Shown piece after piece: positions 17,297 to 25,059 of a stretch of DNA of 64,000 nucleotides. The position numbers were made by a program, and so were the translations under genes. The notes beneath the pieces are model-generated. The model did no database searches, had not been told where the DNA came from, and worked only from the letters and a program-made list of their open reading frames with translations. This DNA is from Mycobacterium sp. DL99 (GTDB taxonomy: Bacteria; Actinomycetota; Actinomycetes; Mycobacteriales; Mycobacteriaceae): the NCBI RefSeq assembly GCF_004762045.1, contig NZ_SJOM01000007.1, positions 6,039,565 to 6,103,564 of the forward strand, written 5' to 3'. Within the stretch, counting starts at the first letter, position 1. The number at the start of each line of letters is the position of its first letter.

Positions 17297-18412
17297 CTAA
17301 GGCACGTCGCGCAGCACCGAGGCGAACTGTTCCAAGTCCTCGGCCGTCGTGTCGACATGCGGTGAGACCCGCAGCACCGGCTTGGTCATCTCGAACGGCG
17401 CCCGCGCGAGTTCACATGCGGTGGTGACGATTCCGCGTTCGGCGATCAGCCACGCGCGCACCCCAACCGGATCGGCACCATCGGTGGGCTCGAGCGTGGT
17501 GATCGCAGTCGGCTCATCCACGGGTTCCACCACCCGCCAGCCGGGCACGTCGGCGAGGACCTGCCGCGCCGTGCGGCCCAGCTCCGCCAGCCGGCCGCGG
17601 ACGTTTTCCGGTCCAGCAGCGAGGTATTCACCCAGCGCCACCGAGTAACCGATGCGGGTCGCGGCATTGTGCTCACCGTGCTCGAAGCTCGCCAGCACGC
17701 TCACCGGAACATCCCACGACGCGGGCGGCAGCCGCCGCTGCAGCCGCTCAGCCAGTTCAGACCGCACGGCCAGGAACCCCACTCCGCGTGGCCCGGCGAT
17801 CCATTTGCGCGACGTCGAGTAGATCGCGTCGGCGCCCACGTTGCAGTCAAGATGCCCGAATGCCTGCGCGCCGTCCACCACGATCGGGACGCGCGCCTCA
17901 CGGCACACCGCGACCATCTCAGCCAGCGGCTGAGCCACGCCACGATGACTGGCCAGCGCTGTGAAGTGCACCAAAGCCGGTGGATCGGTGGCCAGCACGC
18001 GGGCCGCCTCGTCGATCACGACCCGACCGTCCCCGTCGACGGGTAAGGCGCGCGCCTGAAAACCGTTGGCGGCCATGACCGCCAGGTTCGGCCCGAACTC
18101 GCCGGGCAGGCAGGCCAGCGTGCGCTCCCCCGGCCAGCTGCCGAGCAGCAGGTCCAACGAGTGGCTGGCCCCTGACGTGTAGACCACATCGGCGGCGTCG
18201 AGTCCGGTCAGCGCCGCGACCGCAGCCCGGCCCGCCGCGAGCACCGGCGCTGCCGCCTCGGCGGCCACATAGCCGCCGACCTCGGCCTCATGGCGGGCAT
18301 GTGCGGCGACGGCATCAATGACGGCGAGGCTCTGCCGCGAACACGCGCCGCTGTCGAGGTGCAAACCGGCGACCTTGGGACGGGCATCAGTCCACTGCTG
18401 TGCGAGGCTCAT
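17297..18412 (-). CDS. egtE: Ergothioneine biosynthesis PLP-dependent C-S lyase EgtE
   Basis: PLP enzyme that cleaves the hercynyl-cysteine sulfoxide to ergothioneine, the last step of the pathway. The 371-residue protein has aminotransferase class V layout with VDGAQAFGHLDCNVGADAI and the PLP lysine in YSTSRKWIAGPRGVGFL. Its ATG overlaps the egtD stop by four bases (ATGA), so it is the last gene of the egtABCDE operon. Confidence 0.93.
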   Translation of the reverse strand: MSLAQQWTDARPKVAGLHLDSGACSRQSLAVIDAVAAHARHEAEVGGYVAAEAAAPVLAAGRAAVAALTGLDAADVVYTSGASHSLDLLLGSWPGERTLACLPGEFGPNLAVMAANGFQARALPVDGDGRVVIDEAARVLATDPPALVHFTALASHRGVAQPLAEMVAVCREARVPIVVDGAQAFGHLDCNVGADAIYSTSRKWIAGPRGVGFLAVRSELAERLQRRLPPASWDVPVSVLASFEHGEHNAATRIGYSVALGEYLAAGPENVRGRLAELGRTARQVLADVPGWRVVEPVDEPTAITTLEPTDGADPVGVRAWLIAERGIVTTACELARAPFEMTKPVLRVSPHVDTTAEDLEQFASVLRDVP

Positions 18413-19374
18413 TTCACCGCCAACGACAGGCCGAAGTCACCGGCTTCATCGGTCCACCAATGTGTCTGCTGCAAACCGGCTTTCGCGAGTTCGCCGGCAA
18501 CACTGTCGGCCCGGAACTTGCAGGACACCTCGGTCAGCATCTCCTCGCCGGCACCGAATGCGACGTCGAGATCCAGGCCGGCGATCCTGACCTGCTGCGG
18601 TGCGTCCGCCCGCAGCCACATCTCGATGCGCTCCTCGTCGGCATTCCACTTCGCCACGTGCTCGAAGGCGTCGAGATCGAAGTCTGCGTCGAGCTCACGG
18701 TTCACCACCGACAACACATTGCGGTTGAACGCCGCGGTGACACCGGCGCTGTCGTCGTAGGCGCTGACGAGACGGCCGGAATCCTTGACCAGGTCGGTGC
18801 CCAGCAACACACTGTCGCCAGGTTGCAGGGTCTCCGCCAGTGACGTCAGGAAATCCGCCCGCGGGCCGGGCGTCAGATTGCCGATGGTCGAGCCGAGGAA
18901 CGCCACCAAACGGCGTCCCACCGACGGGATCTTGCCCAGGTGTTCTTCGAAATCACCGCATACCGCATCGATTTCGATGCCCGGATACTCCTGGCCGATA
19001 GCGTCGCCGGCGGCCCGCAGCACGCCGGCGTCGACGTCGAACGGAATGAACCGGCGCAGCTGGCCGCCGTCGCGCATGGCGTCGAGCAGCATCCTGGTCT
19101 TCTCCGACGTGCCGCTGCCCAACTCGACGAGGGTGTCGGCACCGGCGGCCGCGGTGATCTCCGGCGAACGGTCCCGCAGGATCTGCGCCTCGGTACGGGT
19201 CGGGTAGTACTCGGGCAGCCGGGTGATCTGGTCGAACAGATCGCTGCCCACCGAATCGTAGAACCACTTGGGCGGCAGCATCTTCGGCGACTGGGCTAGC
19301 CCCTCGCGCACATCGCGACGGAGCGCGGTGGCAGCGGAATCGGCCGCCAGATAGTTGGACAGGGTGAGCGTCAT
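18409..19374 (-). CDS. egtD: L-histidine N-alpha-trimethyltransferase EgtD
   Basis: Trimethylates histidine to hercynine with three SAM. At 321 residues it has the family length. Features: FYDSVGSDLFDQITRLPEYY (tyrosine of the histidine pocket), SAM motif LVELGSGTSEKT, VAFLGSTIGNLTP, and the histidine-binding block EEMLTEVSCKF near the C-terminus. Four-base overlaps join it to egtC upstream and egtE downstream. Confidence 0.95.
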   Translation of the reverse strand: MTLTLSNYLAADSAATALRRDVREGLAQSPKMLPPKWFYDSVGSDLFDQITRLPEYYPTRTEAQILRDRSPEITAAAGADTLVELGSGTSEKTRMLLDAMRDGGQLRRFIPFDVDAGVLRAAGDAIGQEYPGIEIDAVCGDFEEHLGKIPSVGRRLVAFLGSTIGNLTPGPRADFLTSLAETLQPGDSVLLGTDLVKDSGRLVSAYDDSAGVTAAFNRNVLSVVNRELDADFDLDAFEHVAKWNADEERIEMWLRADAPQQVRIAGLDLDVAFGAGEEMLTEVSCKFRADSVAGELAKAGLQQTHWWTDEAGDFGLSLAVK

Positions 19375-20063
19375 ACCGAACCTTTCAGTGGGGTGAGCTC
19401 GACATGCGAGTCAGAGACGTGCACCAGATGGCGGTCCGGGATGTCGGACCAGCCGGGATCGTCGTCGTAGGGTTCACTGGCGAGTGCGACGCCATCCGGC
19501 AGCCGCAGCATCGACAGGGTATCGCCCCAGGTGGTGGCTACCATACGAGAACCGTTGGCAGCGAGGATGTTCAGCCGGGCGTTCGGATCCAGGGCCCCGA
19601 CCTCGGTAATGGTGTCACCCAACGAATCCAGGCCCCGGGCGAAAATCAGCGCGGCCAGCACGGCGCTGTCGACGACGGACTCGGCCGACCTAGTCAACGG
19701 CAGCACCGCACGGTCCACCACCCCGTTGTGCGACAGCAGCCAGTGTCCGTCGGTGAACGGCGCCGAAGCCGAGGGTTCGATCGGCATGCCGATGGTCGCC
19801 GAGCGCACGGCCGCGACCACGCACCCACTGGTCAACGCCGGTGCCACCGACGCGAACGAGGCGTCACCCCACAACGGCTTGTCACTACGCCACCGACGCG
19901 GCACTCCGTCGTCGAAAAACCCTGCACCCCAACCGTCGGCATTCATCAACCCGTGCTTCTGGCGACGCGGGGCATACGACTGCACCAGCAGGCCCTGCGG
20001 CGGATCCAACATCAGCGAGGCCAGCGATCGCGGCGCGCCCAGCCACCCGATATGCCGGCACAT
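19371..20063 (-). CDS. egtC: Class II glutamine amidotransferase-like hydrolase EgtC
   Basis: Removes glutamate from gamma-glutamyl-hercynylcysteine sulfoxide. The start ATG 20063 puts Cys2 (MCRHIGWLG) at the N-terminus, the expected Ntn nucleophile after Met removal; LLSHNGVVD and YDCTSRP-equivalent MPRRQKH regions fit the fold. It overlaps the egtB stop by one base (TGATG) and egtD by four. Confidence 0.93.
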   Translation of the reverse strand: MCRHIGWLGAPRSLASLMLDPPQGLLVQSYAPRRQKHGLMNADGWGAGFFDDGVPRRWRSDKPLWGDASFASVAPALTSGCVVAAVRSATIGMPIEPSASAPFTDGHWLLSHNGVVDRAVLPLTRSAESVVDSAVLAALIFARGLDSLGDTITEVGALDPNARLNILAANGSRMVATTWGDTLSMLRLPDGVALASEPYDDDPGWSDIPDRHLVHVSDSHVELTPLKGSV

Positions 20064-21337
20064 CAGGCGTCCCAGGCCAGACGCACACCGGAGAAGATCT
20101 GACGCCGGATCGGATGGTCCCAGTTGCGGAAGCTCGGCCGCAGGATGTCTGCGGACACCGCCCACGAACCGCCGCGCAGGATCCGGTAGTCACCGTCGAA
20201 GAACGGCTCGGTGTAGCGGTCGTACACCATCGGCGTGAAGCCAGGCCACGGCCGCAGCGGGGACGTCGTCCACTCCCAGACATCGCCCAGCATCTGCTCG
20301 ACACCGTAGGCCGATGCACCGGCCGGATACGCCCCCACCGGGGCGGGCCGACGCGCGTCGCCCCCGAGGTTGGCCAGCGCGTTGGTGGGTTCGGAAGCGC
20401 CCCACGGGAATCGGCGCCGGACCCCGGCCACCGGATCCCAGGCACAGGCCTTCTCCCATTCGACTTCGGTAGGCAGCCGGGCCCCCGCCCAGGCGGCGTA
20501 CGCCTCGGCTTCGAAGAACGTGACGTGCTGGACGGGTTCATCGGCCGGAATGGTCTCGATGTGGGCGAACCGGGTGCGGGTGCCGTCCGGCCCCCAGAAC
20601 TCGGGCGCTGCCAGACCCGCTTCCTGACGATGGGCCCAACCGCGCTCCGACCACCAACGGGACTGCTGATAGCCGCCGTCGTCGATGAACTCGCGCCATT
20701 CGGCATTGGTGACGGGTACCTGGCCGATTCGGAATGACGCCACGTCGACGGAGTGCGCCGGACGTTCGTTGTCCAACGAATGCGGTTCGGTGAGCTCGTC
20801 GACACCGAGCACGAATTGCCCGCCCGGGATCAGCACCGACGTGCCGGCCACCCCGGGACGGCCGGTGGGCAACGCGCTGCCGGTGTCGAGCAGCGGTGGC
20901 CCGGAGCGCAGGTTCAGCGCCTGCAGCATGGTCTCGTCGTGCTGGTTCTCGTGGCTGATCACCAGACCGAAGTTGAACGCGGGATCGCCGGTGTCCAATG
21001 CGTCCAGGGCATCGAGCGCCTTGGATCGCACGGTCGCGCAATAGGTTCGGGCGTCCGCCGGCGGTAGCAGCGGCAGGCCGACGCGACTGGCCCGCGAGTG
21101 CACGAAGGCGTCGTACAGCCGGTCCACCTCGGGATCCAGCATGCCCGGGCGGTCCGGGTTGCCGCCCCGCAGCAGCCACAGCTCCTCCTGCTGACCGATG
21201 TGGGCGAGGTCCCAGACGAGCGGGCTCATCAACGGGCTGTATTGGCGGTGCAGTTCAGCGTCGTCGAAGTCGACCAGATACAGGGTGCGTTCCCGCGCCC
21301 TGGTGAGCTGCTGCGCCAGCGTCTCGCGTGTGGTCAA
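20063..21337 (-). CDS. egtB: Iron-dependent sulfoxide synthase EgtB
   Basis: Non-haem iron enzyme joining hercynine and gamma-glutamylcysteine with O2. The 424-residue protein has an N-terminal DinB-like domain with the three iron ligands in WDLAHIGQQEELW (H46) and ISHENQHDETMLQ (H129, H133), and a C-terminal FGE-sulfatase domain (FVLGVDELTEPHSLDNERP, LPTEVEWEKACAWDP, GDVWEWTTSPL, RILRGGSWAV). The start is TTG overlapping the egtA stop (TTGA), which fits the usual EgtB length. Confidence 0.95.
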   Translation of the reverse strand: MTTRETLAQQLTRARERTLYLVDFDDAELHRQYSPLMSPLVWDLAHIGQQEELWLLRGGNPDRPGMLDPEVDRLYDAFVHSRASRVGLPLLPPADARTYCATVRSKALDALDALDTGDPAFNFGLVISHENQHDETMLQALNLRSGPPLLDTGSALPTGRPGVAGTSVLIPGGQFVLGVDELTEPHSLDNERPAHSVDVASFRIGQVPVTNAEWREFIDDGGYQQSRWWSERGWAHRQEAGLAAPEFWGPDGTRTRFAHIETIPADEPVQHVTFFEAEAYAAWAGARLPTEVEWEKACAWDPVAGVRRRFPWGASEPTNALANLGGDARRPAPVGAYPAGASAYGVEQMLGDVWEWTTSPLRPWPGFTPMVYDRYTEPFFDGDYRILRGGSWAVSADILRPSFRNWDHPIRRQIFSGVRLAWDA

Positions 21338-22605
21338 AGCTCGCCCTTCACCAGTTGGCTCATCGCAGAAGCGATTCCGTGAGCCACCACCTGGTCGGCG
21401 AAATCGTCGGCCGGGCAGCGCCCCTCCTGGACCGAACGCATCAACTGCCCCATCGATTCCGCCAGATCGGCCGGAGCGCGCTCGGCCGCGGCCGACACGC
21501 ATGCGACGGCCGCCTCCTGCAGCCGGCGATCGGCCAGTCCGATCCGGGCGGCCCGGTCCCATGCCGTGGCCACCGGTGCGGTCGCCTCGGTGGCAATCGC
21601 GGCGGCATCGGGATCGTCGAGCAGCGTGGTCAACGTGAACACCGCGGCGGGCCACAGGGCGTCCGGCACGCTGTCGAGATAGCGGATCTCCAGCCAGCGC
21701 CGCGGCCGCACCGGCGGGAACAGCGTGGTCAGGTGATATTCGAGATCGGCTTCGGTGGGGCGGCGGCCGCCGAGTACCGCGCGCCCGTCGGCCCAGTCGG
21801 CGAACGGGACCCAGTTGGTCACCGGGACGGCATCTGGAGTGTTGACGAGCATGACCGGCGCCCGCAGCGCATAGCGCGCCCAGTCACTGGCCGGATCATC
21901 GCCGTCGGCGCCCAGGATCGGCCCGCAGCGTGCGGAATCCAGCTGCCCCCACACCCGCTGCCGTGAGGACTGCCAGCCGGTGAATTGCCCGCCCAGCATC
22001 GGCGAATTCGCGGTGATGGCGATCATCGTCGGACCGAGCGCGTGGGCCAGCCGCACCCGCTGCGCCCAGCCATCCCGCGGGCCGGCGTCGAGGTTGACCT
22101 GAACCGAAGCGGTCGATGTCATCATCGCGGCGCCGGGCGCGGCCGATCCGCTGGCTGCGAAGAACTTCTCCATGGCCTGATAGCGCGGGCCGGGGTTGAC
22201 CCGTTGGGTGGGCCGTACCGGATCGGCGCCCAGCAGCACCAGCCCCAGGCCGCGGCGTTCGAACTCCGCGCGCAGCACGGCCCGATCGGCGAGCAGTGCG
22301 GTGATCGCGGCTGAGGGCCCTTCCGTCGGAGGGCCGGAGAGCTCAACCGCGCCGCCGGGTTCGACGGTGATCCGGCTGCCGCCGGGTAGCGCGGGCACCG
22401 AGGCGATGGCCTCGGAAAGCTCACCCCAGCCTGGACGCCGCAACGGATCGTCAAGGTCGAAACAGTGCGCCTCGATCTCCAGGCCCACCTGGCCGACCGG
22501 CCCATCGTGCAGACAGCTGGCTTCGATGAACGCCGCGGCGTCCTCGGCACCGGTGAACTCGACGGGAGGTAGATGGGCCGCATCAGCCCTGGCGGGTACC
22601 GCCAT
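21334..22605 (-). CDS. egtA: Glutamate-cysteine ligase EgtA
   Basis: Makes gamma-glutamylcysteine for the ergothioneine pathway. GCS2-type ATP-grasp-like ligase of 423 residues with VGLEIEAHCFDL, MMTSTASVQVNLD and the arginine-rich RPRRWLEIRYLDS. ATG 22605 (spaced about 8 bases from GGGAGGGG) is preferred over GTG 22614. First gene of the tightly overlapping egtABCDE operon. Confidence 0.92.
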   Translation of the reverse strand: MAVPARADAAHLPPVEFTGAEDAAAFIEASCLHDGPVGQVGLEIEAHCFDLDDPLRRPGWGELSEAIASVPALPGGSRITVEPGGAVELSGPPTEGPSAAITALLADRAVLRAEFERRGLGLVLLGADPVRPTQRVNPGPRYQAMEKFFAASGSAAPGAAMMTSTASVQVNLDAGPRDGWAQRVRLAHALGPTMIAITANSPMLGGQFTGWQSSRQRVWGQLDSARCGPILGADGDDPASDWARYALRAPVMLVNTPDAVPVTNWVPFADWADGRAVLGGRRPTEADLEYHLTTLFPPVRPRRWLEIRYLDSVPDALWPAAVFTLTTLLDDPDAAAIATEATAPVATAWDRAARIGLADRRLQEAAVACVSAAAERAPADLAESMGQLMRSVQEGRCPADDFADQVVAHGIASAMSQLVKGEL

Positions 22606-22682
22606 CGCAACCACCCCTCCCGGTCCTCACCGGAGTCAATCGGTTCGGTTGTGTTCCATCATCCAGATAGGACCGACACGTT

Positions 22683-23336
22683 CTACTGCCCCAGCGTGTT
22701 CTGCATGGCGCCGGCCAGCACGTTGACCGCGGGGCCGGCGTTGCCGGACTGGCACACCTTGGCTTGTAGAAGCACGTTTTCCCGTTTGCGGGTGGTGTTG
22801 AAACAGCGGCGGTCCGTGCCGGCCTCCTGCTTCACCCAATCGGCGTCGGTGGCGCTCGCCGGGCCGCCCGTGAAGGTCCACACCTGGGTCACGAAGTTGT
22901 CCAGGTGCATCGCGGTGGTCTGGCCCGAGCAGCCGTTGGTGCGGTCGACCACCCGGTGGAACGCCCGGTCAGCGGCCTCCGGCGTCGCGAACACCCCGAC
23001 CGCCTGCTTGACGTAATGAGACTGGTCATCGCCAGCGGTCTGGGTGGTGGCTCCGTTGAACGACGCGAGGTCCGGGTCGTTGTACACCTCAGGCAGGCCG
23101 ATATCGGCCCAGTTGTTGCACACCGGGATGTCGACCGAGTACCCCTGGAACGGATCGGTGAACTCGGACTCCCACCGCATCGGAGCACCGACGATGTTGC
23201 CCACCGAACCTTTGGGCATGACGGCGTAGGACACCACACCAGGATCCGAGGGACGCGCACCAGCAGGTGCAGCCAATGCCAGCACGAGACCGGCCAGTCC
23301 GAAACCGACAGTCACGGCACGCATGGCCTCGATCAT
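22683..23336 (-). CDS. Secreted sensor-domain (PknH_C-like) protein, Rv3705c-like
   Basis: A 217-residue exported protein. The N-terminus MRAVTVGFGLAGLVLALAAP followed by AGARPS is a Sec signal peptide. Four cysteines (VCNNWAD, NGCSGQ, RRCFN, KVCQS) are spaced as in the extracellular PknH-type sensor domain, suggesting two disulfides. ATG 23336 lies 5 bp after the stop of the upstream lipoprotein gene; ATG 23324 is also possible. By position it matches Rv3705c. The ligand is unknown. Confidence 0.75.
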   Translation of the reverse strand: MIEAMRAVTVGFGLAGLVLALAAPAGARPSDPGVVSYAVMPKGSVGNIVGAPMRWESEFTDPFQGYSVDIPVCNNWADIGLPEVYNDPDLASFNGATTQTAGDDQSHYVKQAVGVFATPEAADRAFHRVVDRTNGCSGQTTAMHLDNFVTQVWTFTGGPASATDADWVKQEAGTDRRCFNTTRKRENVLLQAKVCQSGNAGPAVNVLAGAMQNTLGQ

Positions 23337-23341
23337 GCCAG

Positions 23342-23869
23342 TTAGTGAACCGTCCTCGTGCAATAGGTTCGCGCCGGCGACGGATAAGGCCAGGCGTAGT
23401 GCCCTGTTTCGGCAGGGCAGGCCGATCCGTCCCGCACGTCGAGTCGTTGGGTCACCTGAACCGTCACCCCGGGGCCGCGGTCGGTACGGGCGGTGCAGTC
23501 GGCCAGCGCCACCATGCCGGCGGGCATACCGAGCTCATAGCAGTGACTGGCGACCAGATTGGGGACCAGGCACAGGCGGGCGGTCGACGGATCGGCGATC
23601 TCTGCCGGCAGATGCTGATACTCGGCGCTAGGGCAGGTCCCGGTGCCGTCGGCGATGGCACCGACGGTGTAGCTGGGGTCGACGTTGCAGGACACCTTGC
23701 CGGCCCGCGTCACCTCCGGGGCAGCCGGCGTGGTGGCCGGGACGCTCACGCAATCGCCCACGGCGAAGACCATGGCCGCGCCGCGCTCAGGTTCGGCGCC
23801 CATACCGCAGCCGGCGGCCAGGACCGGCACTGCGAGCAGTGCGGCAACCAGGAACCGATTGCGCGTCAT
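23342..23869 (-). CDS. Putative lipoprotein, unknown function
   Basis: A 175-residue product with a lipoprotein signal (MTRNRFLVAALLAVPVLAAG followed by C; lipobox LAAGC). The mature part has about six cysteines (DCVSV, SCNVD, TCPSAEY, LCLVP, HCYEL, ADCTA) and is probably disulfide-bonded in the periplasm. It precedes the sensor-domain gene by 5 bp in the same direction, so the two are likely made and exported together. No function can be assigned. Confidence 0.7.
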   Translation of the reverse strand: MTRNRFLVAALLAVPVLAAGCGMGAEPERGAAMVFAVGDCVSVPATTPAAPEVTRAGKVSCNVDPSYTVGAIADGTGTCPSAEYQHLPAEIADPSTARLCLVPNLVASHCYELGMPAGMVALADCTARTDRGPGVTVQVTQRLDVRDGSACPAETGHYAWPYPSPARTYCTRTVH

Positions 23870-23928
23870 GGTTAGCGAGAATCTCACGATTCCGGGAACG
23901 CCACCCAGTGCTTGGGCGAAAAGCCAGG

Positions 23929-23961
23929 CGCCCCGGCCACCAAGGGGAAGTGGCCGGGGCG
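23929..23961 (-). terminator. Hairpin downstream of fur
   Basis: Perfect 12-bp GC-rich stem CGCCCCGGCCAC / GTGGCCGGGGCG with a 9-base loop, 22 bp after the fur stop codon. There is no U tract, as is common for mycobacterial terminators. Confidence 0.6.
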
Positions 23962-23982
23962 TCCGTTGGGCTGCAGAGTGGT

Positions 23983-24420
23983 CTAGTTGGAGGCGGCCGC
24001 CTGGCAATCCGCACAGACGCCCCAGAACACGACCTCGGCTTCGTCAACCGCGAAACCGGCCAGGTCAGAGGGTTCCAGGCACGGGGTCTCCCCGACGGCG
24101 CAGTCGACGTCGGCAACCACACCACACACCCGGCAGACCAGGTGATGATGGTTGTCGCCGGCGCGGGTCTCGTAGCGTGCCGAGGAGCCGGCGGGTTCGA
24201 TACGACGGACCAGACCTGCATTCACGCAGGCCCTCAGGACGTCGTAGACCGCCTGGGTCGATACCGCGCCGAGGTTCTCGCGGGCCAGCCCGGCCACATC
24301 GTCTGCAGTCGAATGCGGATAGTCGGCCAGCGCCTGGAGAACCGCGACCCGCGGCGCGGTCACACGCAGCCCGGCAGCCCGCAACAGGGCCTTGGGGTCG
24401 TGTTCATGCACCGTGGTCAC
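23983..24420 (-). CDS. fur: Fur-family metalloregulator
   Basis: A 145-residue Fur-type repressor with a winged helix (LRVTAPRVAVLQALADYPHS, ADDVAGLA, VSTQAVYDVLRACVNAGLVR), the regulatory His cluster NHHHLVCRVCGVVADVDC, and a second Cys pair VCADCQ (structural zinc). GTG 24420 is the start. It has its own promoter with an inverted repeat (24435-24462) just upstream, suggesting autoregulation. No katG is next to it, unlike the furA-katG pair. The sensed signal (iron, peroxide or another metal) is not readable. Confidence 0.88.
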   Translation of the reverse strand: MTTVHEHDPKALLRAAGLRVTAPRVAVLQALADYPHSTADDVAGLARENLGAVSTQAVYDVLRACVNAGLVRRIEPAGSSARYETRAGDNHHHLVCRVCGVVADVDCAVGETPCLEPSDLAGFAVDEAEVVFWGVCADCQAAASN

Positions 24421-24434
24421 GGCTCCAGTATGCG

Positions 24435-24462
24435 CGCTCTTTGGAGTCAGTCCAAAAGAGCG
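24435..24462. promoter_or_regulatory. Probable Fur operator
   Basis: Inverted repeat CGCTCTTTGGA - GTCAG - TCCAAAAGAGCG, 15 bp upstream of the fur start. One arm has an extra A. The position and symmetry fit an autoregulatory site. Confidence 0.55.
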
Positions 24463-24470
24463 GGCTGTGA

Positions 24471-24932
24471 TTATGGTCGCGCAGGCGGTGCCGGTGTCGG
24501 CGGGGTCTCAGGGCGTTCCGAGCCACCGCCGGGACCGCCGGGTCCACCGGGACCCCATCCACCGGGGCCACCCGGGCCGAATGAGCCGGGCCCACCGGGG
24601 CCCCACGGCGGCATCATGCCGTGCCCCGGTCCCATCCGCCCCGGTCCGCCGTCCGGTCCGCCGCGGTGGAACATCATCATGCCGCCACGGTCGTGACCGC
24701 CGCGGTGGTGATGGCCGTCGCCACCGGAATGCGCACCGAGGAAGAACCCGGTGCCGAAGACCACGGCGACGATGAACACCGTGCCGGCCGCGATGCCCAC
24801 CCAGGCCAGCGCCTGCATGAGGCGGCTCGGCTTGTTCTCGGCGGGCGGGGCAGCCACAGGTGCGGGAGCGGCGGCCACCGGCTCGGTGGTAGCGACAGGT
24901 TCGGTCGCAGGATCAGGGGGTGTTTCAGTCAT
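24471..24932 (-). CDS. Membrane-anchored Gly/Pro/Met/His-rich protein (Rv3706c-like)
   Basis: A 153-residue product: a Pro/Ala/Glu-rich cytoplasmic start, one membrane helix (LAWVGIAAGTVFIVAVVFGT), then an outside tail with histidine and methionine clusters (GGDGHHHRGGHDRGGMMMFH) and long GPGGPG repeats. The His/Met clusters suggest metal binding and fit the neighbouring fur gene, but this is inference. By place it matches the proline-rich Rv3706c. Confidence 0.7.
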   Translation of the reverse strand: MTETPPDPATEPVATTEPVAAAPAPVAAPPAENKPSRLMQALAWVGIAAGTVFIVAVVFGTGFFLGAHSGGDGHHHRGGHDRGGMMMFHRGGPDGGPGRMGPGHGMMPPWGPGGPGSFGPGGPGGWGPGGPGGPGGGSERPETPPTPAPPARP

Positions 24933-25059
24933 GACACGAGCATGCGAGCGCTGCTGAGGTGCTGATCAAGAATTGGCTGTGAATCAGCTTTGAAAGACCC
25001 GAGACTGCCCCGCTGACTACAGCCCGACGGTAGAAATCGGCGCGCTCGTTCACGCTGAC

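Noticed and set aside
17131..17358. Short minus-strand open frame beyond the egtE stop, first thought to be a gene remnant at the island border
   Set aside because: No recognisable family, and it overlaps egtE in another frame.
24495..24690. GC-rich repeats in the Rv3706c-like gene as a possible CRISPR or regulatory array
   Set aside because: They are short glycine/proline codon repeats in frame, without spacer structure.
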